Position numbers and translations under genes: made by a program
Shown here: positions 37,558 to 48,100 of the stretch, in pieces
How positions within the stretch are numbered: position 1 is the first letter of the stretch
Layout: each line of letters opens with the position of its first letter
NCBI RefSeq assembly: GCF_029029505.1
Contig: NZ_JAKJSD010000002.1
Span: forward strand, 467,741-531,740
Source: Ancylomarina sp. DW003
Lineage (GTDB): Bacteria; Bacteroidota; Bacteroidia; Bacteroidales; Marinifilaceae
Direction: 5' to 3'
DNA: 64,000 nucleotides
The notes under the pieces: generated by a model
What the model saw: the letters and a program-made list of their open reading frames with translations, nothing else
Told to the model about the DNA's origin: nothing
Databases searched by the model: none

Positions 37558-37703
37558 ACTTATATCGTTAAGTGTTATTGTTTTAAATAATTTGACTACA
37601 ATTTTACGAATTTTCCTTTCAAATTAAAACTAATCAAGCACATATAATGATAATTTAAACAAAGTAATCGTTATAAAATTACGAAATTGATAGTTTTGAG
37701 CAC

Positions 37704-37738
37704 AAAAAAGCTCACTTCAAAAGAAGTGAGCTTTTTTT
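37704..37738 (-). terminator. Bidirectional terminator after flavodoxin gene
   Basis: Stem AAAAAGCTCACTTC / GAAGTGAGCTTTTT with an AAAA loop and T-runs on both strands. Confidence 0.9.
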
Positions 37739-37757
37739 CACAAATTTTAAACTTGTT

Positions 37758-38273
37758 TTATTTCATTTCAGGTAAGATAATTTTCAGCCAATTATCTACT
37801 CTTTCTTCAGTCATATCCTCTTCAAAATCTTCATCAATTGGTAAGCCAACAAACTTTCCATCAACAAAAGCACGCGATTCGTTGAACTCATACCCTTCGT
37901 CACTAACACTACCAATAACAGTAGCACCTGTTTTCCCGACAACTTCGAACAGTTCACCCATTGCATCAACAAAGAAATCAGCATAAGCAATATGATCCCC
38001 AAGACCGAATATCGCTACTTTTTTCCCTTTCAAATCGATGCCATTCATTTTTGGAAGAAATTGATCCCAGTCATTCCCTTCATTATCCGAAGACCAAGTG
38101 TGTTTTCCAAGTGTGGAGATACCCAAAATGATATTATCGTACGTATCGAATGCATTCGCATCAACATCTTTGACTTTTACTAAATCTACATTTTCAATTT
38201 TGCCAGCAACAAGTTTTGCTACTTTTTCTACATTACCTTCTGTAGGGCCATAAAACAATCCAATTTTTGTCAT
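37758..38273 (-). CDS. Flavodoxin
   Basis: A 171-residue long-chain flavodoxin that binds FMN and carries electrons at low potential. The phosphate loop is an unusual variant (GLFYGPTEGNVEKVAKLV), and the isoalloxazine loops ISTLGKHTWSSDNEGNDW and GDHIAYADFFVDA are typical. I chose the ATG at 38273, where the flavodoxin fold begins; the open frame reaches 38342 with 23 unrelated residues. Its place between the oxidoreductase operon and the acyl-CoA synthetase gene suggests it accepts electrons from 2-oxoacid oxidation when iron is short. Confidence 0.93.
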   Translation of the reverse strand: MTKIGLFYGPTEGNVEKVAKLVAGKIENVDLVKVKDVDANAFDTYDNIILGISTLGKHTWSSDNEGNDWDQFLPKMNGIDLKGKKVAIFGLGDHIAYADFFVDAMGELFEVVGKTGATVIGSVSDEGYEFNESRAFVDGKFVGLPIDEDFEEDMTEERVDNWLKIILPEMK

Positions 38274-38362
38274 ATTTTCAGTATAAAAGAGATGAGACTT
38301 CAAATGATGCATGAAGATTTTATCACAAAAAAGATAAATCATCTATGCTATCTATAAAAAAA

Positions 38363-38397
38363 TAGAGGATTAAAAATCTGTAATTTTCAATCCTCTA
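38363..38397 (-). terminator. Terminator of 230-residue membrane protein gene
   Basis: Stem TAGAGGATT / AATCCTCTA with a 17-nt loop, just past the stop on the minus strand. Confidence 0.7.
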
Positions 38398-38408
38398 CAA
38401 AGTTATAA

Positions 38409-39101
38409 TTATTTAGCACTTTTCAAACTCGCAACAGCTAGTAATACCCCCAATACAATTCCCAATGCGGCTGCAAAAAGAACTTGATAATCGGGAGGTA
38501 ATAAGAAAGTGAAAGTATGAGCCGGAATCCAGAAAAATGGAATTGTTTTTTTGAAAACGAAATTCCATTGTACACCCCAATCTAACTTTTGGAAAATATT
38601 TGAAAACTGAATAGGTTTCAATAGACCACTTACTGTTCCACCATTATCAACAATATGAATATCGGTAATTTTATGCAAGGTCATCATCACCGGTGCGTAA
38701 ATTAAATTCATACATGCTGAAATTGCAAAAGCAACCAATAGCTTCTCTGAGCTAAAAGCTCCCTTCATAATATCAGTAGCACCTTCAAGCCCTAAATAGC
38801 CAAGGAAAATTGGTGTTCCTGTTGCAAAAATCACAAAAGCTAACTTAATTGTTAAACCTAAAAATCCCCATACAATCGCACGTGGTAAAATACCAAAGCC
38901 CTTTTGATTATAGGCTCCTGTTTTCATTCTCAAACCAATTACCTCACCCAAAGTTGCAAGAAATGCGAACTTGATGAAACTGGTAATCATTCCGTGAGCT
39001 TTATTATAACCCACATAGAAGTTGAATACATCATCCGATAGGAAAAATGGCATGAAGCACGCCACAACACAAAGGATAAATATTAAATCTTGTTTTTTCA
39101 T
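38409..39101 (-). CDS. Integral membrane protein of unknown function (230 aa), weakly Mpv17-like
   Basis: Not firmly recognised. It has about five to six membrane segments. The C-terminal part (KLDWGVQWNFVFKKTIPFFWIPAHTFTFLLPPDYQ) loosely recalls the Mpv17/PMP22 membrane family, with its W..Q..NF and P..W motifs. I chose the ATG at 39101, followed by MKKQDLIF and a first membrane helix; the frame extends to 39164. It lies within the fermentation block and is followed on the same strand by flavodoxin, so a link to that metabolism is possible. Confidence 0.75.
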   Translation of the reverse strand: MKKQDLIFILCVVACFMPFFLSDDVFNFYVGYNKAHGMITSFIKFAFLATLGEVIGLRMKTGAYNQKGFGILPRAIVWGFLGLTIKLAFVIFATGTPIFLGYLGLEGATDIMKGAFSSEKLLVAFAISACMNLIYAPVMMTLHKITDIHIVDNGGTVSGLLKPIQFSNIFQKLDWGVQWNFVFKKTIPFFWIPAHTFTFLLPPDYQVLFAAALGIVLGVLLAVASLKSAK

Positions 39102-39149
39102 TTCATTTTTATTTATAATCTCGAAACAAAAATCCGAGTTTGAATAAAT

Positions 39150-39178
39150 AAATACCCGAGACAAAGCCCCGGGTATTT
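39150..39178 (-). terminator. Terminator after the 49-codon membrane peptide gene
   Basis: Stem AAATACCCG / CGGGTATTT with an 11-nt loop. It lies 6 nt beyond the stop of the small gene, inside the longest frame of the next one. Confidence 0.75.
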
Positions 39179-39184
39179 CCCAAC

Positions 39185-39334
39185 TTATTTAGCTGGCTGT
39201 TCTGTATGAATATCAAAGCCTTTTTTCAGTCCTTTATAAATATTGCTCCAATTTAAAGCAGTAGCTATTAAAAGAATGATAACAAAACTGATCATCAGTT
39301 TTTCGTTAAGGCTTAAATCTTTAAATTTTCGCAT
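39185..39334 (-). CDS. Small single-span membrane protein (49 aa)
   Basis: A short frame with an ATG at 39334 and TAA at 39185-39187. It encodes a basic start (MRKFKDLSLNEK), one membrane helix (LMISFVIILLIATAL) and a polar tail ending EQPAK. It fills the gap between the acyl-CoA synthetase and the 230-residue membrane protein on the same strand, and a terminator follows at once. Codon use and the basic-hydrophobic-polar order look real. Function unknown. Confidence 0.65.
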   Translation of the reverse strand: MRKFKDLSLNEKLMISFVIILLIATALNWSNIYKGLKKGFDIHTEQPAK

Positions 39335-39446
39335 GTTTCTTAGTTAAAGAATGAAAAGATGAATGAGTGAATAAGTAAAAAGATAAATAAAGAAGTGGAT
39401 CTAATACATCTTTACTTCTTCACACATTTATTCCTTCACTTAAATA

Positions 39447-41510
39447 TTACATGTCTTTCTCAATTCTAATACGAGCATCAACAGCAACTACAGCATCTTT
39501 CGATCCTAGAAGTGGATTCAAATCCATTTCGAAAATCTCCGGAGCAACAGTCATTAAAGCAGCAACACGAGAAACTGCATCTGCAAATTTCTCTTCGTTT
39601 ACCGGCTCTTGTCCACGAGCACCTTGAATAATACCGTATGACTGTAATCCTTGAATCATTTCATGAGCTTCTTCAACTGAGATTGGAGCTAAAGCAGCTT
39701 TCACATCTTTAAATACTTCGATGAAGATTCCGCCTAATCCACAAAGAACCATATGCCCGAATTTCTCTTCACGCTTCGCACCAATGAACACCTCAGTACC
39801 GCTCAACATCTGAGCCAACATGATTGCATAAGTATCTTTAATCTGCATCATTCTCTTAAACTCAGAACGAACAGTTGCTTCATCTTTCACATTCAAAGTG
39901 ACACCACCTACATCTGACTTGTGAACGGGTCCAACAACTTTCATTACCAATGGGAAACCAATTTCTTTAGCCAAAGCAACGATTTCTTCTTCAGTATCAG
40001 CAACACCTTCCTTAGCACGTGCAATACCTGCAGCGTCTAACAAATTGTGAATTTGCTCCGGACTTAAATAGCCATTATCAGCCTCATCGACAATCGAACG
40101 AATTGCTTTTTTATCAACTTCAGGCATAACAACGTTCTCTGGCTCTGGCTTAGGCGTGTTATAAACCTTGGCCAAGGCATCACCAAATACAACCTCATCC
40201 GGGAAATTGATTCTTCCTTTTGCCAAGAAATGCTCAATTTCATCTTTCACATTGATTACTGATGGAAGAATTGGATAAATAGGCTTCTTGCACTGCTTCA
40301 TCTTCTCGTCCAATAAGTCGTATACATCGTAAACCGGGAATAATCCGGGGCTACCAAATACAACAGCCATGGCATCGATATTATCGAAGTCATTCTCACA
40401 AGCATCGATGATATCCCCCAATTGCTGAGCTGTACCTGTCGCCAGGAAATCGATTGGATTTGATACAGAAGAACCTCCGTAAAGTTTCTCTAGAAGAGCA
40501 TCAGCCTTAGGCCCTTCGATATGTGGTACATCAAGACCATTGTTTGAAAGTGCATCAGTCAACATGACTGCTGGTCCACCTGCGTGAGTAATAACAGCAA
40601 TATTCTTACCTGTCAACTCAGGATGCATAAAGATAGAAGCTACAGTAGCTAACTCTTCACGACCTGAACAACGAACAATACCCGCTTTTTTAAATAATGC
40701 ATTTACCGCAACATCTGGACTAGCTAAGGCACCAGTATGTGAAGATGCTGCACGAGAACCAGCCTCAGAACTACCAGATTTAATAGCCGCAATCTTACAT
40801 CCCTTGCGGATCAAAGAAGAAGCGTGCTTCAACAACATCTCCGGCTTATCGATGTTCTCGATATATAATAATTTAACGGGACTTGATGTAGCTGGATCGT
40901 AATTCTCATCCATATACTTGATAATTTCCTCAACACCCATCTGTGCAGAGTTACCAACTGAATATACGCTTGAGAAAGAAAGTCCTTTTGGTACACCAGA
41001 CTCCATAATAAATACAGCAGTCGCACCCGAACCTGAAATAAAGTCACATCCTTTAGGATCTAAAGATGGGATTGGCGTTGTGAAAACACCATTATAGTTA
41101 GGATTTAAAACACCAACACAGTTTGGTCCGATTAAAGCACCACCTACTGAATTTACAGTCTCAACAATTTGTCTTTCTAACTCAGCACCTTCTTCGTTCT
41201 CCTCACTAAATCCAGCCGAAAGAATGATGAATGCACGTGTGTTTTTTTCTTTTGCCAACATCTCAATAGTTTGTGGGCAATATTTAGCAGCAATTGCAAG
41301 AATAGCGCAATCTACCTCAGGTAAATCTTGAGGATTTTTATATGATTTAACGCCTTGAACCTCGTCTAACTTTGGGTTAGCAACATATAGGTTTCCTTTA
41401 AAATCACCATCGATAAGGTTTTTCAAAACTTTACCACCTGGCTTTTGTACATCGTCAGAACCTCCGACAACAACAATACTTTTAGGATTTAATAACTGTT
41501 CGTTTATCAT
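39447..41510 (-). CDS. ADP-forming acetate/acyl-CoA ligase (fused alpha-beta)
   Basis: A 687-residue NDP-forming acyl-CoA synthetase. It converts acyl-CoA + ADP + Pi to the free acid + ATP + CoA. CoA-binding Rossmann domain (1-140), succinyl-CoA-ligase-like domains (to about 460) with the phospho-His in ASSHTGALA near residue 258, and an ATP-grasp domain (about 470-687, FPLVMKVVGPVHKSDVGGV). Alpha and beta are fused, as in many bacterial enzymes. In archaea and anaerobes this enzyme pairs with 2-oxoacid:ferredoxin oxidoreductases to make ATP from amino acids; the same pairing is seen here. Confidence 0.95.
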   Translation of the reverse strand: MINEQLLNPKSIVVVGGSDDVQKPGGKVLKNLIDGDFKGNLYVANPKLDEVQGVKSYKNPQDLPEVDCAILAIAAKYCPQTIEMLAKEKNTRAFIILSAGFSEENEEGAELERQIVETVNSVGGALIGPNCVGVLNPNYNGVFTTPIPSLDPKGCDFISGSGATAVFIMESGVPKGLSFSSVYSVGNSAQMGVEEIIKYMDENYDPATSSPVKLLYIENIDKPEMLLKHASSLIRKGCKIAAIKSGSSEAGSRAASSHTGALASPDVAVNALFKKAGIVRCSGREELATVASIFMHPELTGKNIAVITHAGGPAVMLTDALSNNGLDVPHIEGPKADALLEKLYGGSSVSNPIDFLATGTAQQLGDIIDACENDFDNIDAMAVVFGSPGLFPVYDVYDLLDEKMKQCKKPIYPILPSVINVKDEIEHFLAKGRINFPDEVVFGDALAKVYNTPKPEPENVVMPEVDKKAIRSIVDEADNGYLSPEQIHNLLDAAGIARAKEGVADTEEEIVALAKEIGFPLVMKVVGPVHKSDVGGVTLNVKDEATVRSEFKRMMQIKDTYAIMLAQMLSGTEVFIGAKREEKFGHMVLCGLGGIFIEVFKDVKAALAPISVEEAHEMIQGLQSYGIIQGARGQEPVNEEKFADAVSRVAALMTVAPEIFEMDLNPLLGSKDAVVAVDARIRIEKDM

Positions 41511-41999
41511 TGTATGTGTTTTTTATTATTCGCCTTCCAAGTTGATTTTACTTATGTGAAAATATAAGATCAAATCGACAGCAACCTATAGACCCTTAAG
41601 TATCACTTTTGGGTGAATGATTATATAAATATTTTTATTCAAGTTCAAATAATGATTCTTCAAAATTTCGCACAAATATAGTAAGAATCAATACTCTAAA
41701 AAGCAGAATTGCTATTAATCCATAAGTAAGTCCCTATTTACAGGAGAAAAATCAACAATTTAGAATGGGTCTAAAACAAACGTTTGCGCTCCATATTAAA
41801 ATTCATGAATATCACACAATAAATTAGATGAACATGATTGATTTCTTTCATTTTAGAATTATCAGTTAAAATTAATTAAGCTAAATCAAATAAAGAGTTT
41901 CGAGTGCGAAAATCTAAATACGACTATACCAGATGAATTACTTGAGAATTAATCACTATTTTTGCTCCACAAACAATTCATTAAAACAACATTCGAACA
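41511..41999. other. Divergent intergenic region acyl-CoA ligase / hydE
   Basis: 489 nt with no gene that I can support. Candidate -7 elements face each flank: minus-strand TATATTTG at 41680-41673 for the ligase and plus-strand TATTTTTG at 41957-41964 for hydE, 36 nt before its ATG. No clear -33 boxes accompany them. Confidence 0.45.
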
Positions 42000-43112
42000 A
42001 TGTCAGTTTTAATGCCTAAGTCAACAAGAATGGATATCGATTTCAATACATTATTGCAGCAGGATAGTTTTACGAAAGAAGAAATAGTTAGACTATTGAA
42101 AGCTAGTGGTGAGGAAGAAAAAGCCTTATTTAAACGTTCTCATGATGTGAAACTAAAGCATATCGGTAACAAGGTTTATTTCCGTGGCTTAGTTGAATTC
42201 TCTAATATTTGCAAAAAAGATTGTTTGTATTGTGGTATTCGTGCATCTAATAAAATGGTTAATCGATACGACATTGCTGACGATCAAATTCTAAAAGCAG
42301 CCAAATTTGCCCACGAACACAATTATGGCTCTATGGTTTTACAAGGAGGTGAACGTTCCGATTCAGCTTTTGTAGATCGAATTACGAATCTACTTAAGGA
42401 GATTAAGAAGCTTAGCAATAACGAACTTGGTATTACCATTTCCATTGGAGAACAAAGCGAAGAAACATACAAAAAATGGTTTGATGCTGGTGCACACCGC
42501 TACTTACTTCGTGTAGAATCGAGCAATCCCAAATTATACAGCAAAATACATCCTGATAACGACGAACACTCACATCAGACTCGTTTGAAATGTCTAAAAT
42601 CTTTACAGGACATAGGTTACCAGACAGGAACTGGTGTTATGATTGGACTTCCGTTTCAAACCTATGAAGATCTAGCTAACGACATCCTTTTTATGAAGGA
42701 ATTTGATATTGATATGGTCGGTATGGGTCCTTTCATTGAGCATGATCAAACACCTCTTTATGAACACAAAGATGGTTTAATGAACCTGAATGATAGATTT
42801 AGACTTACACTTAGAATGATTGCAGTTCTTCGTATCATCATGAAAGATATTAATATTGCTTCAGCTACTGCTCTTCAAGCCATTGATCCTTTAGGAAGAG
42901 AAAAAGCCTTAAAGATTGGTGCGAACATTATCATGCCAAACATTACACCTACTCAGGAAAGAGCTAACTATTTATTGTACCAGAACAAGCCTTGTATTGA
43001 TGAAGGTGCTGATGATTGTACAAACTGCATGGAAGCCAGAATCAATATGGCTGATGGTGAAATTGGATATGGTCAATGGGGAGATTCAAAACACTACAAG
43101 TCGAGACAATAA
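42000..43112 (+). CDS. hydE: [FeFe]-hydrogenase maturase HydE (radical SAM)
   Basis: A 370-residue radical SAM enzyme in the assembly of the H-cluster 2Fe subsite. The CxxxCxxC cluster motif is at Cys71, Cys75 and Cys78 (NICKKDCLYCGIRASN). The GGE-like SAM motif is MVLQGGERSD, and the rest is a (beta/alpha)8 barrel as in HydE/BioB relatives. The C-terminal Cys pair CTNC may hold the accessory cluster. The similar HydG gene is 6 kb away on the opposite strand; hydF and the hydrogenase are absent from the window. The start at 42000 gives a little N-terminal extension; an internal ATG at 42030 is also possible. Confidence 0.93.
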   Translation: MSVLMPKSTRMDIDFNTLLQQDSFTKEEIVRLLKASGEEEKALFKRSHDVKLKHIGNKVYFRGLVEFSNICKKDCLYCGIRASNKMVNRYDIADDQILKAAKFAHEHNYGSMVLQGGERSDSAFVDRITNLLKEIKKLSNNELGITISIGEQSEETYKKWFDAGAHRYLLRVESSNPKLYSKIHPDNDEHSHQTRLKCLKSLQDIGYQTGTGVMIGLPFQTYEDLANDILFMKEFDIDMVGMGPFIEHDQTPLYEHKDGLMNLNDRFRLTLRMIAVLRIIMKDINIASATALQAIDPLGREKALKIGANIIMPNITPTQERANYLLYQNKPCIDEGADDCTNCMEARINMADGEIGYGQWGDSKHYKSRQ

Positions 43113-43133
43113 TTCAATAGTATACAACTGAAA

Positions 43134-43168
43134 AACGACCTTAAGCATAAGCTAAAGGTCGTTTTTTT
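43134..43168 (+). terminator. Terminator of hydE
   Basis: Stem AACGACCTT / AAGGTCGTT and then seven T. Confidence 0.85.
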
Positions 43169-43184
43169 ATATACAACAAGGCAT

Positions 43185-44837
43185 CTAGTTCTTCATTTGC
43201 TCTTCCCGAACGGCTTTAAACTCCGATCCATCCTTCCATTTAGGATAAACATCTTCATTTGCCAGCTTCCATCCTATTCTAAACATCAGCATAGCATCTT
43301 CTTTTACGCCAGATAAGTCCCACCAATCTTGATATTCATCAAATGGCTTGTGGTAATTATTTGCCAACCAATCTTTTTCTTTTTTAGACATATAATCTTT
43401 GCCCTTTTCAATATGATCGTTATTTCCACGAGCAAATAAAGCAGGCACACCAGCTTTAGCAAAGCTAAAATGGTCAGCTCTGTAATACATACCAGTATGC
43501 GGATTTGGGTCTGGTAAAACATAGCGCCCTTGTTTCTTTGCAGCCTCAGCAACATAGTCATCAAGTTCAGATTGTCCGTAACCTGTTACCATAACATCCT
43601 TCATTCGTCCATAAGGTAACATCAAATCGTTATTGATATTAGCCACTGTCTTATTCAATGGAAATACAGGATGGTTGACATAGTAAGCAGAACCATTCAA
43701 ACCTGACTCCTCGGCAGATGGCGCAAGAAATACAATTGATCGTCGAGGTGTTGGCATTGTTTTAAAAGCACGAGCAATTTCAAACATCCACGCCAATGAA
43801 GTTCCATTATCAACCGCACCATTATAAATACTATCGCCATTCATTTTTCTACCTATTCCCAAATGATCCCAATGTGCTGAATAAACAATACACTCATCTG
43901 ACAAATCGCTACCTTTTATAACTCCAATTACGTTTTGAGTCTTATCTTCACGATATGAGTTACGTATTTTCATACTCATCTTCGTTTTCAGAGCAAACCC
44001 TTTAAAACCTTTTTTCTTAGCTTTTGCAATTGATTCGTTTAAGTCAACTCTATTATCCGCAAAAATCTGTGAAGCCATATTGTGAGTTAACCACCCTTCC
44101 ATTGCAGCTCTATCGGCATATTTATTTTTAGATTGCTGATACAACTTAGGAACCAAGGCTGAATTTAAGACAACAGACCATGGATAACCAGCACCTTTGG
44201 TGTCATGAATTATTAAAAGGGCAGCAGCTCCTTGTCTCGCAGCTTCTTCATACTTATAACTCCAACGACCATAATAGGTCATTTCATTCCCTTTAAATAA
44301 TTTATCATTTCCGGAATCGAGACCAGGGTCATTAACCAAAACCAATACAGTTTTTCCTTTAACATCAAGATTTTCGTAATCGTTCCAACCATACTCCGGT
44401 GCCACAATGCCATATCCAGCAAAAACTAATTCTGAATTCTCAACCTCAATTTTATCTTCCAATCTGCGAGAAAAAATTACAAAATCATCTTTATAACGAA
44501 TTTTCTTTTTTTTCCCTTTAGTTGTAAAATTCATTGGCATATCAACACCAACAGTCACTTCAACCAAAGGCACTTCCTGCAAATAACTTTTCTCATTAAT
44601 AGTTTCTAAGCCCAGGTCAGCATAAACATTAGAAATATATTCAATGGTTTTAGTCTCTCCTTCCGAGAATGGTTTTCTACCTTGAAATTCATCTGATGCT
44701 AAGATCTGGATGTATTCTTTCATCTTTTCTTCTGACATTTTCGACTCAGCATCTTCCAAAGTAGGTTTGGACTGACATGCAAACAACGAGAGAGTCAAAC
44801 TAGCAAATAAGGCTCTTGTAAAAATTTTAGTAGTCAT
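43185..44837 (-). CDS. Secreted M28-family metallopeptidase (lipoprotein)
   Basis: A 550-residue zinc aminopeptidase-like protein. Lipobox LSLFAC (Cys21) marks it as a lipoprotein. A PA domain (about 125-260) is inserted before the M28 peptidase domain (about 290-540). Zinc ligands and the catalytic Glu are in YSAHWDHLG, GAVDNGTS and APSAEESG; a late His is in MYYRADHFSFAKAGVPA. It is predicted to degrade peptides at the cell surface or in the periplasm, in keeping with amino-acid fermentation nearby. It is a single-gene unit that converges on hydE. Confidence 0.92.
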   Translation of the reverse strand: MTTKIFTRALFASLTLSLFACQSKPTLEDAESKMSEEKMKEYIQILASDEFQGRKPFSEGETKTIEYISNVYADLGLETINEKSYLQEVPLVEVTVGVDMPMNFTTKGKKKKIRYKDDFVIFSRRLEDKIEVENSELVFAGYGIVAPEYGWNDYENLDVKGKTVLVLVNDPGLDSGNDKLFKGNEMTYYGRWSYKYEEAARQGAAALLIIHDTKGAGYPWSVVLNSALVPKLYQQSKNKYADRAAMEGWLTHNMASQIFADNRVDLNESIAKAKKKGFKGFALKTKMSMKIRNSYREDKTQNVIGVIKGSDLSDECIVYSAHWDHLGIGRKMNGDSIYNGAVDNGTSLAWMFEIARAFKTMPTPRRSIVFLAPSAEESGLNGSAYYVNHPVFPLNKTVANINNDLMLPYGRMKDVMVTGYGQSELDDYVAEAAKKQGRYVLPDPNPHTGMYYRADHFSFAKAGVPALFARGNNDHIEKGKDYMSKKEKDWLANNYHKPFDEYQDWWDLSGVKEDAMLMFRIGWKLANEDVYPKWKDGSEFKAVREEQMKN

Positions 44838-45173
44838 CTTTTATTAGCTTAAATTTCACAAACTAGGTTGATTATTTTTAATTCCTAATTGAATATGGTC
44901 GGTCAAAATTATAAACAATTATTAGCCATTTAAGTTCAATTATAAACATCAACTTTATCAATTATTTCAGTTTCTTGATAACAAATGTAGAATTTTTAAA
45001 TCCTTAAAAAAATTTGTACCTTTTACTGCTTTTAAGAGTCTCTTATTTCAGTTGAACAAGAAACAATAAGTAAAGTTAATTTCTCGTTGTATATAAAGGG
45101 ATTACCTACATTAAATTAACACTAAGCTACATTTGACTTCGAAATAGATAGGTCATAAGATAAGCATCGTAAT
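44838..45173. other. Divergent intergenic region M28 peptidase / sensor kinase
   Basis: 336 nt without a gene. It has a minus-strand -7-like box (TACATTTG, 44989-44982) and a plus-strand TACATTTG at 45128-45135, 39 nt before the kinase ATG. Neither has a -33 TTG at 19-21 nt. Confidence 0.45.
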
Positions 45174-48100
45174 ATGAATAAATGTTTCATCAAAATATTA
45201 ATCTACCTTTCATTCTTCACCATTACCTATTCAGGCTATGCTCAAAATTACAGTTTCACCAGTTATTCTTTAGAAGAAGGATTACCCCAATCAGAAGTTT
45301 CATCGCTAATTCAAGACAAAAAAGGTAACCTATGGCTAGGAACTAATGGTGGCGGTTTATCTCGTTTTAACGGAAAGGAATTTTACTCATACAACCGAAA
45401 CCATGGTTTAGCTGACAATAATATTCGATCTCTATTTCAGGATAGGAATGAAAATATATGGATAGGAACTAGTGTAGGTATTAGTTTTTTTGATGGTACT
45501 AAATTCACTAATTATGGGCTAAATGATAGCCTTCCAATTGCAAGATATGTCAAAATACAAGAAGGTGAGGATGGTAAAATTTGGGCATTAGGTATCATTA
45601 ATAAAACTCGAATACTCGTTTATCTCGAGAATGGTAGATTTTATAATGCTGGCAAATTATATCCTAAGCTCGGTGAAAACAACCGAATTTACTCTATTCT
45701 AAATGATCCATCTGGCAAAATGTTGATAACAACCCGACAAGCCTTATTCGAATATAAGAATGGTGAACTTTCAAAATCAAGTATAAACGAAGAACCTTTA
45801 TTCAAGGGACAAATCATCGTCCCTGCTTTTTTTGATTCTGAAAAGGATGGTTGGTATAGGACTTTTAAGCCCAATTTTGGCTTTAGTATATTCAAACATA
45901 AGAATGGCTCATTTAAAGAGATTGATTTACCAGATTCAATCAACCGACTAAATATTGATAATATTAGACTTGACTCTAAAAACAAGCTTTGGATTTGTCT
46001 TAAAGAGGTCGGATTAATTGTTGTATCGGAGAATGAAACTGAAATCATTGATGAACGTAAAGGCTTAATTTCCCCTTATATTAATGATGTTTTAGAAGAC
46101 GAAGAAGGAAATATTTGGCTCACGACTAATGGTAATGGTCTTATCAAATACGGATCCAATAAATTCTTATCTCTTGATTTTTCAAATACAATAGGAGGAA
46201 ACATTGTATTAGAAACTTTCCAAGATTCAAAAGATTACTACTGGTTTAGTATTTCAGGAAAAGGTATCGTTCGTCTTAAAGATGATAAAGTCAAAATCTT
46301 TACAACGAAAGATCACCCATCACTTAGCAGAGCATTAGATTTTCATGAACTTGATAATGGAAATATACTTATAGCTACAGAGGCCGGATTAATAGAATAC
46401 AAAAAAGGGCGATTTAATAATATTGGTAAGAAATATGGATTTCATCCTAATACTATAATTACCGACATCTATTCAACTGAAAATGGCATCTGGTTTTCAG
46501 TGATGAACCATGGCCTCGTTTTTATCGATAAAAATAACAAGCAAAGAGCTATAACAAAAGAAAGTCATGGCTTAAGTAGTGAAACTTTTTCCCATATTTT
46601 TATTGATTCAAAAAATAGGCTTTGGATGTCGCATATGCAAGGCGTTTCGGTACTCGATGGTAACAATGTCATCAATTACGATAAGAAGAATGGATTAAGT
46701 CATGATTGGATTTTACAAACATGCGAAGATCAATTAGGGCGAATTTGGGTTGCAACATTCAGCGGAGGCTTATGTTATTGGGATGATCAAAGATGGACAA
46801 CGGTAAGTACAGAAGAGGGATTAAGTTCCGAGATTACTTACTCAATTTTGAACGATCAGGAAGGTAATATTTGGGCAGGCACTCAAAATGGTGTTGATCG
46901 AATTTCCTTCGATTTATCAGGTAAAATTGATAAGATTCGCAACTATGATAAGCATGATGGATTCGTTGGTATAGAAAACAATGGAGGTAGTAACTATATT
47001 GACTCAAAACAAAACCTCTGGTTTGGGACAGTAAACGGAGCAATGGTCTTTAATTCTATCAATGACGATATCAATATGACTCCGCCAATTATTCAGCTAA
47101 CTGACATTTTTCTTTTCTTTAAGAAAATTGATTGGCGTGACAAGAAATTTGAAAACTTAGCAAGTGCCATTCGACCGTGGTTTCCAATTCCCGACAGTTT
47201 AAATTTAACTCATGATAAGCACCATCTTACCTTTAACTTCGAGGCTTTAAGTTATAAGTCTCCGGAGAAAGTAAAGTACAAATGGATACTTGAAGGCTTG
47301 GACAAGGAATGGTCACCAATTACAAACAAATCTGAAGCCATTTATTCCAGAATTCCTCCAGGAACTTATACTTTCAAAATAAAAGCTTCTAATAGTGATG
47401 GTATTTGGACACCAGAACCTTATGAATACACTTTCTCTATTCATCCCCCATGGTGGTTAACTTGGTGGTTTTTATCACTTCTTGGTATCTTTCTTTCTAT
47501 CGTTTTATTCCTGACAATAAAAATTAGATTAATCAACATTCGTAACAAGCAGAAGGTTCTTGAAATTATGGTTTTTGACAAAACGAAGGAAATCAGATCC
47601 CAGAAAACTGAAATTGAAAAGAAGAATAACGCACTGGAAGAGCAAAAAGAAGAAATTCTCCAGCAATCTCAGTTTCTTCAAAAATCATACATGAACCTAA
47701 TCCACTTAAATGATATTGGTAAAATTATTACAGCCAACCTTTCATTTGAGCGAATTATAGATTCCGCCTATCAATCTGTTAAAGAATTAATGGATGCTTC
47801 GATATTTGGTATTGGAGTATACGATAAAACGAAAAAAGATCTTTATTTTCCACGATTTAAAGAAGATGGGAACGATGTAAACAACATTAGGTTTGATTTA
47901 GATGACCCTAACAGGCTTGCCGTTTATTGCTATAACAATGAATCTGAAATTTTCATTAATGATCTTGAAAAGGAAGCTACTAAATTCATTGAAGAACTTA
48001 CACCAGTAAAAAATACTCATCTTCCAAAATCAGTAATTTACCTTCCTCTTAAGGTTAGAGGTAATATTATTGGAGTCATTACGGTTCAAAGCTTTAATAA

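Noticed and set aside
45689..46048. 119-codon minus-strand ORF inside the sensor kinase gene
   Set aside because: Antisense shadow of the propeller repeats, with no domain or conserved motif of its own.
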